Origin: CAG-791 sp963591995
GTDB lineage: Bacteria; Bacillota; Clostridia; Lachnospirales; Lachnospiraceae
DNA: 14,600 bases
Direction of reading: 5' to 3'
Assembly: GCA_963591995.1 (NCBI GenBank)
Contig: CAVAUJ010000063.1
Location: 1 to 14,600, forward strand
Position numbers and translations under genes: made by a program. The notes under the pieces are model-generated. The model was not told where the DNA came from, searched no databases, and saw only the letters and a list, made by a program, of their open reading frames with translations. Positions 1-6,429 of this stretch are shown here, piece by piece; positions within the stretch are counted from its first letter, which is position 1; the number at the start of each line of letters is the position of its first letter.

Positions 1-1
1 T

Positions 2-55
2 GTTCTTGGAGTGAAAAAAGATGCAGGATTATTAGATTCAAGACTTGAGGCATGA
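2..55 (+). CDS. Possible 3' tail of an upstream gene (partial)
   Basis: Reading from base 2, seventeen sense codons are followed by TGA at 53-55; the tail ends in LLDSRLEA. The start lies outside the window. The composition looks protein-like, but 17 open codons can easily occur by chance and I do not recognise the family. It would share the + strand with the fic gene 260 bases further on. No function is proposed. Confidence 0.25.
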   Translation, partial: VLGVKKDAGLLDSRLEA

Positions 56-60
56 TCATA

Positions 61-76
61 TTGTTGGCGTCAACAA
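61..76. repeat. Short palindrome TTGTTG-GCGT-CAACAA
   Basis: Perfect 6-bp inverted arms around a 4-base loop, just after the possible end of the upstream gene. There is no T-tract after it on either strand, so it is not a convincing terminator. It could be an operator or chance. The rest of 77-150 is AT-rich and I see nothing definite in it, apart from a TTGACT (96-101) with no good -10 at the right distance. Confidence 0.3.
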
Positions 77-150
77 AATGATACTGGCTTTCCTATTGAC
101 TAGTTGGTAAGGGGCCTTTCCTTCTATGGATATCGTATTTAAAGATCTCG

Positions 151-260
151 ATAGTTCAACTTTTTTTGAAATGTTAAACTATCTATGGCGATAGTTCAAT
201 TTTTGCCGATTTATTGAACTATACATTCTAACAGTTCAATATTTCACGAAATATTGAACT
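151..260. promoter_or_regulatory. Three tandem palindromic operator-like sites before fic
   Basis: Three inverted repeats share the half-site AGTTCAA. Site 1 is ATAGTTCAAC (151-160) with GTTAAACTAT (173-182), one mismatch. Site 2 is ATAGTTCAAT (191-200) with ATTGAACTAT (213-222), perfect. Site 3 is AGTTCAATATTTC (233-245) with GAAATATTGAACT (248-260), perfect over 13 bp. Their centres lie at 166.5, 206.5 and 246.5, exactly 40 bp apart, and the two half-sites within each are 21 bp centre to centre, two helical turns. The last ends 54 bp before the fic start codon. The arrangement is what a cooperative dimeric repressor would use. The obvious candidate is the winged-helix end of the Fic protein itself (inference). 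I could not place a confident -35/-10 among them. Confidence 0.75.
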
Positions 261-314
261 GGTTACAGCAAACGCATGGTGAATCGCGCTCAAAGAATTT
301 ATTCAGGAGGTCCT

Positions 315-1448
315 ATGAATTTAGAAGAATTCTATCAGAACGTTCCAACTCCACACATTCCCCAGAAACTACCGATAGATCTATCCCAATATCTTTTTGA
401 TAGCGAAACTATTGGTCTCATTGCAAAAGCGAACAATGCAATAGGAGCTTACAGAGGATTTCTTCTCAATACGATCAACCCTATGCTTCTAATTTCTCCA
501 CTCGTTTCACAAGAGGCTGTCCTCTCATCAAAGCTCGAAGGGACACATGCTACCATTGAAGATTTCATCAATTTCGATGCCGGTAATAAAGTGTCTATCC
601 CCAAAGATGAAATGAAAGAAGTGATGAATTACAGGAGTTCCTTGTACTACGCTATAGACAGAATGGCTACCTTCTCAGGTGACTCTGATAACGAGCAGCA
701 CAGGCTTCCTCTATGCGTCAGGCTGATAAAGGAAATGCATAAAATACTTTTGGATAATGTCCGAGGACAAACCAAAAGTCCTGGGGAATTTAAGACGGCC
801 CAAAACTATATTGGAAGCTCCGATGCTATAACGTTCACTCCTCTTCCGCCAGACTTGACTCCGGATTATATGTCTAATCTTGAACAATACATCCATTGCG
901 ACGAGGTGGATCTTCTTGTTCAAGCTGCTATGATCCATTGTCAATTTGAAATGATACACCCTTTTAAGGATGGAAACGGTCGAATTGGTCGATTACTTAT
1001 TCCCCTTTTCCTTTATTACCGGGGAGTACTTCCCGTTCCTACTTTTTACATGAGTGCCTTCTTTCAAAAAGACCGGTCTCTTTATTTGGAAAAATTATCC
1101 GCTGTATCTAAAAGCAATGATTACGGCACATGGATTTGTTATTTCCTTGACGGAATAATTCAGCAGGCGGAACTAAATACTCAAAAAGCGAAAGCTTTAC
1201 TCGATATGTATAACACTTTCAAAGATATCTGCATATCAAGAATTGGTTCGAAATATGCAATTCCTTTGCTTGATGAAGTGTTTAAAAAGCCGGCTTTTAA
1301 AACAAGCCAGATTCAAAATGCCATTCCCGGAAGTAAGGGAACTTTATACAACGTTCTTGATCAGTTCGTTGCCAATGGTATCTTGCAAAAGGATGAAAAA
1401 GTGAAGAACGCCACCTATTTCTGTCCTGCCATTTTGACATTGCTCTGA
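315..1448 (+). CDS. Fic family protein adenylyltransferase with C-terminal winged helix
   Basis: Fic enzymes transfer AMP (or another nucleotide moiety) from a nucleotide to a hydroxyl side chain of a target protein in the cytoplasm. The 377-residue protein has an N-terminal Fic_N-type segment (about 1-85), a Fic core (about 130-285) with the complete active-site motif HPFKDGNGRIGR at 215-226 (catalytic H215), and a C-terminal part (about 300-377) that looks like a winged helix (inference from sequence character). The SSKLEG at 71-76 fits the [S/T]xxxE[G/N] inhibitory helix of class II Fic proteins, whose glutamate (E75) blocks productive ATP binding. I chose the ATG at 315 because AGGAGG (305-310) precedes it; an in-frame ATG at 276 has no ribosome site. 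Base composition is more AT-rich than the chaperone genes, suggesting transfer. Three palindromes lie upstream and a terminator downstream. The target is unknown. Confidence 0.9.
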   Translation: MNLEEFYQNVPTPHIPQKLPIDLSQYLFDSETIGLIAKANNAIGAYRGFLLNTINPMLLISPLVSQEAVLSSKLEGTHATIEDFINFDAGNKVSIPKDEMKEVMNYRSSLYYAIDRMATFSGDSDNEQHRLPLCVRLIKEMHKILLDNVRGQTKSPGEFKTAQNYIGSSDAITFTPLPPDLTPDYMSNLEQYIHCDEVDLLVQAAMIHCQFEMIHPFKDGNGRIGRLLIPLFLYYRGVLPVPTFYMSAFFQKDRSLYLEKLSAVSKSNDYGTWICYFLDGIIQQAELNTQKAKALLDMYNTFKDICISRIGSKYAIPLLDEVFKKPAFKTSQIQNAIPGSKGTLYNVLDQFVANGILQKDEKVKNATYFCPAILTLL

Positions 1449-1455
1449 TTTACAC

Positions 1456-1488
1456 AAAAACCGCCCCAGTATTGGCGTACTGAGGCGG
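1456..1488 (-). terminator. Hairpin with T-tract facing the - strand
   Basis: Arms CCGCC-C-CAGTA (1461-1471) and TACTG-A-GGCGG (1478-1488) form a stem with one mismatch and a 6-base loop. The run AAAAA at 1456-1460 becomes TTTTT after the hairpin on the - strand, so it would stop leftward transcription just before the end of fic. No - strand gene in the window ends here, so its client is unclear. Alternatively it is a 3'-end stabilising stem for fic mRNA. Confidence 0.45.
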
Positions 1489-1494
1489 CCTGTA

Positions 1495-1550
1495 CTCCGG
1501 AGAGCACCATGATTCCTGCAAGAATCTTTCACATGGTACCATCTCCGGAG
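1495..1550. repeat. 56-bp quasi-palindrome (candidate att site or leader hairpin)
   Basis: The outer arms CTCCGGAGA (1495-1503) and TCTCCGGAG (1542-1550) match perfectly. The middle arms ACCATG (1506-1511) and CATGGT (1532-1537) and a small inner stem GATTC/GAATC (1511-1515, 1522-1526) continue the symmetry. CTCCGGAG is itself a palindrome and occurs at both ends. Large serine recombinases use imperfectly palindromic sites of about 40-50 bp that often lie next to their gene, so this may be attP/attL. It could equally fold as an mRNA leader hairpin. The sequence alone does not decide. Confidence 0.5.
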
Positions 1551-1588
1551 CGCTGACGCAAATTCAGCGCTATTTTTGCGCTCTTTTT
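1549..1588 (+). terminator. Overlapping intrinsic terminators before the recombinase
   Basis: AGCGCTGA (1549-1556) pairs perfectly with TCAGCGCT (1564-1571) across a 7-base loop and is followed by ATTTTT. A second, mutually exclusive stem, AGCGC (1566-1570) with GCGCT (1578-1582), is followed by CTTTTT (1583-1588). The T-run ends two bases before the recombinase Shine-Dalgarno site GGAGG (1590-1594). This would end fic transcripts and either insulate the recombinase gene or attenuate it. Confidence 0.75.
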
Positions 1589-1600
1589 CGGAGGTGAACT

Positions 1601-3055
1601 ATGAAATCTGTTGCGATTTACTGCCGGGTATCCACGCAGGAGCAGGCCGCAGAAGGCTACTCCATCGGTGAACAGCAATCTAGGTTATCAATATTCTGTG
1701 CAGCTCATGATTGGAAAGTCGCGCATGTGTATTCAGATCCTGGCTATTCCGGTGCGAAGCTCCAGCGCCCCGCCATTCAGCAGCTTATACGTGACTGCTC
1801 CTATGGCCTTTTTGACGCTGTGCTTGTGTACAAGTTAGACCGACTCTCACGATCTCAAAAAGATACCCTGTATCTTATCGAAGATATTTTCAATGCCAAC
1901 CACGTCGGCCTTGTGTCGATGTGTGAGAATTTCGACACGCAGAGTCCCTTCGGCCGGGCAATGATCGGTATCTTGTCTGTCTTCGCTCAGCTGGAGCGTG
2001 ATCAGATCACGGAACGCATGACAATGGGCCGGATCGGACGCGCCAAGGCAGGTTATTTTGCCGGTGGATCTCGCCCGCCGATCGGCTATGTCTATGCCAA
2101 GGCTGCCGGATCGGACAAGCAGACGCTCGCCATTGATGAGTATGAAGCTGCGCAGGTTCGGAAAATCTTCTCTCTGTTCCTCGAAGGCTCCACGTTAAAA
2201 GAAATCTGCAGCTATATGCATGATCGCTATACGACCAGATACGGCGATTGGTCCCACGTGTCTACGGTTTCCCGTATTCTAAGAGACCGGATTTATGTCG
2301 GCGAGGTCAGCTTCTCCGGCAAATGGTACCGCGGTACTCATGAAGCGATTATTGACCAGGATACTTTCGACCATGTACAGCGGAAATATGATCTGTATCT
2401 GGGTACTACCGCCGGAACCTTCTCGCAGAATTTCAAAGGCTCACAGCTGCTCACCGGTATGATCTTCTGCGGCCAGTGCGGCGCTCACTGTCACACAAAG
2501 TCGTGGCGCAATCATGGTAAGCATTCGGCGCCTGACGCTCCCATGAAAAGAGTTTACCGCTGTTCTCATGGCGGCGGCGTCCGAATCCCGGTGCAGGATC
2601 TGGACCGGCTTGTTACTGCAGAGGTGCAAAAGCTCTCTGTGGATCCTGAGCTGATCCGCCGGGCCGCTGCTCCTGCTGCCGCTTCCGCTTCTTCTTCCGA
2701 AGCTGCTGAGGCAATCCGCTCGCGCCTGGCTGATTTGCGCCGCCAGGAGAGTAAGCTGGTTGATCTGTACCAGATCGGCGGCATTGATCTGCAGATGATC
2801 AAGAGCCGGATGGATGATCTGCATCAGGAGCAGGAAAAGCTGTCCTCCAGTCTCGCAGAAGAATCCCCTTCCCGTGCTGCACTCTCTGCAGATGATGCTA
2901 TTGATGCCCTGGCATCCTTTTCATCTGTTTTTTCTTCCGGAACGCTTCAGGAGAAGCGGCAAATTCTTCGAACGCTGATTGATAAGGTCGTACTCTATCC
3001 GGATCACGTAGATATTCATTGGACCTTTGCAACAAAAAAAGAGGAGACGGTGTAA
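1601..3055 (+). CDS. Large serine recombinase (site-specific integrase/resolvase)
   Basis: This enzyme cuts and rejoins DNA at short att sites through a phosphoserine intermediate and moves integrative elements in and out of the chromosome. The 484-residue protein has an N-terminal catalytic domain (about 1-150) with R9, nucleophile S11, and D80, R81 and R84 in KLDRLSRS. A recombinase domain follows (about 155-275), then a zinc-ribbon region (C290, C293, C297, C321), a linker rich in Ala/Ser, a coiled-coil-like helical stretch (about 365-425) and a C-terminal motif typical of the family (about 455-476). The start has a good GGAGG site 6 bases upstream. Length is within the usual range for large serine recombinases. 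The last codons overlap the terminator shared with groEL. No excisionase, transposase partner or cargo other than fic is visible. Whether it is active cannot be told. Confidence 0.93.
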   Translation: MKSVAIYCRVSTQEQAAEGYSIGEQQSRLSIFCAAHDWKVAHVYSDPGYSGAKLQRPAIQQLIRDCSYGLFDAVLVYKLDRLSRSQKDTLYLIEDIFNANHVGLVSMCENFDTQSPFGRAMIGILSVFAQLERDQITERMTMGRIGRAKAGYFAGGSRPPIGYVYAKAAGSDKQTLAIDEYEAAQVRKIFSLFLEGSTLKEICSYMHDRYTTRYGDWSHVSTVSRILRDRIYVGEVSFSGKWYRGTHEAIIDQDTFDHVQRKYDLYLGTTAGTFSQNFKGSQLLTGMIFCGQCGAHCHTKSWRNHGKHSAPDAPMKRVYRCSHGGGVRIPVQDLDRLVTAEVQKLSVDPELIRRAAAPAAASASSSEAAEAIRSRLADLRRQESKLVDLYQIGGIDLQMIKSRMDDLHQEQEKLSSSLAEESPSRAALSADDAIDALASFSSVFSSGTLQEKRQILRTLIDKVVLYPDHVDIHWTFATKKEETV

Positions 3056-3066
3056 CCCGCCTCCTC
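3034..3066 (-). terminator. groEL terminator, overlapping the recombinase stop codon
   Basis: GAGGAGACGG (3041-3050) pairs with CCGCCTCCTC (3057-3066) with one mismatch and a 6-base loop. Seven A residues at 3034-3040 give a T7 tract after the hairpin on the - strand, so it is a strong terminator for groESL. On the + strand it is followed only by TTTCCTT and would stop the recombinase transcript weakly. The recombinase TAA (3053-3055) lies in the loop. Confidence 0.85.
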
Positions 3067-3119
3067 TTTCCTTATGGCTTGCGCTGGCAAGTCCAATTTT
3101 CCTTGTATTTCCGGGCTTT

Positions 3120-4739
3120 TTAGTATCCCATACCTGCGCCCTGGGCCGGAGCAGCCGGTGCAGGCTCTTTGATGTTGGCCACGGCCGCCTCTGTCGTCAG
3201 GAACGTCGATGCAACCGAGCAGGCATTCTGCAGTGCGCTCCGGGTAACCTTCACCGGATCCAGAACACCGTCATCCATCATGTTGACATACTCTTCCGTG
3301 TATGCATCAAAGCCAATGCCTACCTCGGACTCCTTCACCTTGTTGACGATGACGGATCCATCCAATCCTGCGTTTGCCGCGATGTTGTACAGCGGAGCCT
3401 CCAGAGCCTTCAGAACGATGCGTGCACCGGTCTTCTCATCGCCGGAGAGTCCTTCCAGCACGCCCTCAACTGCCTTCTGGGAGTGGATGTAAGCAGAGCC
3501 GCCGCCGAAGATAACGCCTTCCTCTACTGCTGCCTTGGTGGCATTCAGCGCGTCCTCCATGCGATACTTGGCTTCCTTCATCTCGGTCTCTGTGGCTGCG
3601 CCGACGCGGATCACACCGACACCTCCGCTGAGCTTGGCAAGACGCTCCTGCAGCTTCTCACGGTCGAAATCCGACTTGGTGTCTGCAATCTGCTTCTTGA
3701 TCTGCTCGATCCGATCATGCAGATCGTTCTTGTTGCCCTCGCCGTCAACGATGGTGGTGTTCTCCTTCTCCACCTTTACGCTCTTTGCACGGCCCAGCTG
3801 CTCAATGGTCGTATCCTTAAGCTCAAGACCAAGATCAGCGGAAATCACCTGGCCGCCGGTAAGAATGGCAATGTCTTCCAGCATAGCCTTTCTGCGATCG
3901 CCGTAGCCGGGTGCCTTCACGGCAACAACATCGAAGGTTCCGCGGAGCTTGTTGACGATCAGAGTGGTCAGAGCCTCTCCTTCCACATCCTCGGCAATGA
4001 TGAGAAGCTTTGCCCCCATCTTCACGATCTGCTCCAGTACCGGCAGAATATCCTGGATGTTGGAAATCTTCTTGTCCGTGATAAGGATGTACGGATCCTC
4101 GAGGTTTGCAACCATCTTCTCCGTATCGTTCACCATGTAGGCGCTGATATAGCCGCGGTCAAACTGCATTCCTTCCACAAGATCCAGCTCTGTCAGCATC
4201 GTCTTGGATTCCTCAATGGTAATGACGCCATCCTTGGAAACCTTCTCCATCGCATCTGCGATCATCTTGCCGACCTCTGCATCGCCGGAGGAAATGGTGG
4301 CAACCTTTTCGATGTCCTCTTTTCCCTTCACCGTGGTGCTCATGTTCTTAATGGACTCGACTGCGGCATCCGTTGCCTTCTTCATGCCCTTGCGGAGTAC
4401 AATCGGGTTCGCACCCGCTGCCAGGTTCTTCATGCCCTCGTTGATCATGGCCTGTGCCAGAACGGTTGCGGTTGTTGTGCCGTCGCCTGCAACATCGTTG
4501 GTCTTGGAAGCAGCCTCACGAATGATCTGGGCTCCCATGTTCTCGAACTCATCCTCCAGCTCGATTTCCTTTGCGATGGTAACACCGTCATTGGTAATTG
4601 TGGGGGCGCCGTAGCTCTTATCCAGCACAACATTGCGTCCCTTCGGTCCCAGCGTGATCTTTACGGTATCCGCCAGCTTGTTGACACCCTCTGCAAGAGC
4701 TACTCTTGCATCTGTTCCCATTTTCAAATCCTTAGCCAT
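3120..4739 (-). CDS. groEL: Chaperonin GroEL (Hsp60)
   Basis: GroEL forms the double-ring cytoplasmic chamber in which non-native proteins fold, using ATP and the GroES lid. The 539-residue protein is full length. The nucleotide-binding GDGTTT is at 85-90 and the catalytic aspartate expected near 398 is D396 in YRMEDAL. The equatorial signature AAVEEG is followed by VIFGGG, where most relatives have a proline or alanine before the three glycines. The C-terminus ends GAGMGY, so the usual flexible GGM-repeat tail is very short. The ATG has AGGAGG nine bases upstream. It follows groES by 35 bases with no terminator between, so the two form one operon, controlled by the CIRCE site before groES. 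Confidence 0.98.
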   Translation of the reverse strand: MAKDLKMGTDARVALAEGVNKLADTVKITLGPKGRNVVLDKSYGAPTITNDGVTIAKEIELEDEFENMGAQIIREAASKTNDVAGDGTTTATVLAQAMINEGMKNLAAGANPIVLRKGMKKATDAAVESIKNMSTTVKGKEDIEKVATISSGDAEVGKMIADAMEKVSKDGVITIEESKTMLTELDLVEGMQFDRGYISAYMVNDTEKMVANLEDPYILITDKKISNIQDILPVLEQIVKMGAKLLIIAEDVEGEALTTLIVNKLRGTFDVVAVKAPGYGDRRKAMLEDIAILTGGQVISADLGLELKDTTIEQLGRAKSVKVEKENTTIVDGEGNKNDLHDRIEQIKKQIADTKSDFDREKLQERLAKLSGGVGVIRVGAATETEMKEAKYRMEDALNATKAAVEEGVIFGGGSAYIHSQKAVEGVLEGLSGDEKTGARIVLKALEAPLYNIAANAGLDGSVIVNKVKESEVGIGFDAYTEEYVNMMDDGVLDPVKVTRSALQNACSVASTFLTTEAAVANIKEPAPAAPAQGAGMGY

Positions 4740-4774
4740 AATTCTCAGCCTCCTGTTTCAATTCTATCGTGCGT

Positions 4775-5065
4775 TTATTCCATGATTGCGAGAATGTCGC
4801 TCTGACGGACAACCGTGTAGGTCTCATCCTCTCCCAGCTTCACTTCTGTTCCGGAATACTTGGAATATACAACCTTGTCTCCGACCTTCACCTGCATGGC
4901 GATCAGCTTGCCGTCATCTGCTGTCTTGCCGGGGCCTACAGCTACAACCTCTGCCTGCTGCGGCTTTTCCTTCTCTGCTCCGGGAATTACGATGCCGGAT
5001 GCTGTCGTGGTCTCTGCCTCCAGCGCCTTCAATACAACTCTGTCTTCCAAAGGTACCAACTTCAT
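4775..5065 (-). CDS. groES: Co-chaperonin GroES (Hsp10)
   Basis: GroES is the seven-subunit lid that caps GroEL and triggers release of substrate into the folding chamber. At 96 residues it is the normal length. The mobile loop that docks on GroEL is seen at about 16-30, with the hydrophobic tripeptide IVI at 25-27, and the barrel motifs DRVVLK and VGPGK are present. A strong AAGGAGG site lies 8 bases before the ATG. It is the first gene of the groES-groEL unit and sits about 60 bases downstream of a perfect CIRCE operator, so heat-shock induction through HrcA is expected. The 213-base gap to the divergent FMN enzyme gene holds both control regions. Confidence 0.98.
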   Translation of the reverse strand: MKLVPLEDRVVLKALEAETTTASGIVIPGAEKEKPQQAEVVAVGPGKTADDGKLIAMQVKVGDKVVYSKYSGTEVKLGEDETYTVVRQSDILAIME

Positions 5066-5123
5066 TGCAAATGCCTCCTTTATCTATCTTCATTAGCATG
5101 GTCTGCTATGTCTTGTCGCGTTG

Positions 5124-5150
5124 TTAGCACTCCGTTTCGTTGAGTGCTAA
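5124..5150. promoter_or_regulatory. CIRCE element (HrcA operator)
   Basis: TTAGCACTC (5124-5132), nine spacer bases, and GAGTGCTAA (5142-5150) match the CIRCE consensus perfectly. It overlaps the start of the groES transcript, where the HrcA repressor blocks transcription at normal temperature. No hrcA gene is in the window. Confidence 0.98.
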
Positions 5151-5162
5151 TCGACAGTAGTT

Positions 5163-5191
5163 ATAATAGTCTAGCGTGTAAGAGAATGCAA
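5163..5191 (-). promoter_or_regulatory. Promoter of groES-groEL
   Basis: Read on the - strand, TTGCAT (5191-5186), a 17-base spacer and TATTAT (5168-5163) make a good sigma-A promoter. Transcription would start near 5156, which places CIRCE at about +6 to +32, the usual position. Confidence 0.75.
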
Positions 5192-5279
5192 GAACCAAAA
5201 AATTGTTTTATACTTTGTTAATATCTTGGCTGCCCATCGGCGCCTTATATCAATACCATGCAATTCGGAGGAAGTGAAT

Positions 5280-6320
5280 ATGACATATCAAGACGTTCTG
5301 ACTAACGCCCGCACCTGCAGCGGTCCCTCCTGCAAGGCCTGTCCCGTGTGCAACGGACGAGCCTGCGGCAGCACCATGCCGGGTCCCGGTGCCAAGGGCA
5401 TCGGTGACGTAGCCATCCGCAACTATGAGGCATGGCAGAAGATCCGTGTCAACATGAACACCATCTGCGAGAACCGGACACCGGACACAAGCTTTGATTT
5501 CTTCGGAAAAACTCTTCGCCTTCCGGTGATGGCGGGTCCCGTCGGCGCCGTCAAGCTTCATTACGGCGACAAATTCACGGATGTGCAATACAACGACATT
5601 CTCGTTCCTGCCGCTGCAGAGGCCGGCATCATCGCTTTTACCGGCGACGGCACCGATCCCGGTGTGGTAAAGGCCGCTACGGCCTCCATCCGCAGCAACG
5701 ACGGCACCGGTGTGCCCACCATCAAGCCCTGGGATATCGGGACGCTTCGTGAGAAATTCGCGCTGGTAGAGGAATCTCATTCCTTTGCCGTAGCCATGGA
5801 TGTGGACGCGGCAGGTCTGCCCTTCCTGCAGGGGCTCACGCCTCCCGCCGGCAGCAAAACCGTGGAACAGCTCCGCGAGGTCATTCAGGCTTCCGGCAAG
5901 CCGTTCATCATCAAGGGCATTATGACCGTCAAGGGTGCTCTGGATGCGCTGGATGCAGGCGCAGCTGCCATCGTCGTTTCCAACCACGGCGGTCGGGTAC
6001 AGGATCAGACCCCGTCCACCGCCGAGGTGCTCGAGGAAATCTCCGATGCTGTTGCCGGCCGCATGATGGTCCTTGTCGACGGCGGAATCCGCACCGGCGT
6101 CGATGTGTTCAAGGCGCTTGCGCTGGGAGCAGACGGTGTGCTCCTTGCAAGGCCCTATGTCACCGCTGTTTACGGAGGCGGTGCGGAAGGGGTAAAGCTC
6201 CTGACGGATAAGCTGTTCAATGAGCTCTCCACCACCATGCAGATGTGCGGTGTCTCCTCCTTAAAGGAAATCACGAAGGACTGTCTGTTCCGTCCCTCCA
6301 GCAGGTATGTCACCTTTTAA
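5280..6320 (+). CDS. FMN-dependent alpha-hydroxy-acid dehydrogenase/oxidase family protein
   Basis: This TIM-barrel family (lactate oxidase, glycolate oxidase, mandelate dehydrogenase and relatives) oxidises 2-hydroxy acids to 2-oxo acids with FMN. The 346-residue protein shows K212, the active-site SNHGGR at 234-239 (catalytic H236, substrate-binding R239), DGGIR at 267-271 and ARP at 290-292 for the FMN phosphate. Unusually, the first 30 residues carry C13, C18, C21, C24 and C29, like a metal or Fe-S binding segment. I recall similar cysteine-rich starts in clostridial relatives, which are annotated only as hydroxy-acid oxidising proteins, so the true substrate and acceptor are unknown. The ATG at 5280 has GGAGG eight to twelve bases upstream; an in-frame ATG at 5226 has none. 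A strong terminator follows. It is divergent from groES. Confidence 0.88.
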   Translation: MTYQDVLTNARTCSGPSCKACPVCNGRACGSTMPGPGAKGIGDVAIRNYEAWQKIRVNMNTICENRTPDTSFDFFGKTLRLPVMAGPVGAVKLHYGDKFTDVQYNDILVPAAAEAGIIAFTGDGTDPGVVKAATASIRSNDGTGVPTIKPWDIGTLREKFALVEESHSFAVAMDVDAAGLPFLQGLTPPAGSKTVEQLREVIQASGKPFIIKGIMTVKGALDALDAGAAAIVVSNHGGRVQDQTPSTAEVLEEISDAVAGRMMVLVDGGIRTGVDVFKALALGADGVLLARPYVTAVYGGGAEGVKLLTDKLFNELSTTMQMCGVSSLKEITKDCLFRPSSRYVTF

Positions 6321-6350
6321 TGAAATGCGGATCCTGACACGCCATGAGAA

Positions 6351-6386
6351 AGGCGGCGCAGACAGATGTCTGCGCCGCCTCTTTTT
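6351..6386 (+). terminator. Terminator of the FMN enzyme gene
   Basis: A perfect 13-bp GC-rich stem (6351-6363 with 6368-6380) with loop AGAT is followed by CTTTTT. It lies 30 bases after the stop codon. Facing the other way there is only TTCTC after the stem, so it is a weak stop for clpB, which has no better terminator of its own in this gap. Confidence 0.93.
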
Positions 6387-6429
6387 CCTGCTCCTGCAGC
6401 AAATAACCCCTTCCGGTCACTCCTTCCGG

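Larger units (their letters stand above)
56..3066 (+). mobile_element. Probable edge of an integrated element carrying fic and a serine recombinase
   Basis: A recombinase gene, an AT-rich fic gene with its own operators, and a quasi-palindromic candidate recombination site lie on the + strand. They sit directly against the 3' end of groEL, which is otherwise part of a long run of - strand housekeeping genes. That pattern fits the end of an element that continues to the left beyond the window. I could not identify matching att repeats, so the right boundary (somewhere between about 3034 and 3119) and the element's size are inference. Confidence 0.35.

Noticed and set aside
151..260. CRISPR array
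   Set aside because: The repeats are palindromes in regular operator spacing with short degenerate interiors; there are no unique spacers and no cas genes.
276..314. Earlier ATG for the fic gene
   Set aside because: In frame but without a Shine-Dalgarno site, while the ATG at 315 has AGGAGG at the right distance.
3078..3091. CTTGC-GCTG-GCAAG hairpin as a + strand terminator for the recombinase
   Set aside because: Only five base pairs and a short T-run four bases away; too weak to call beside the stronger hairpin at 3041-3066.
3027..4805. 592-codon open frame on the + strand opposite groEL
   Set aside because: It is the antisense of a fully recognisable groEL, has no ribosome site, and its leucine/cysteine/histidine-rich translation resembles no protein.
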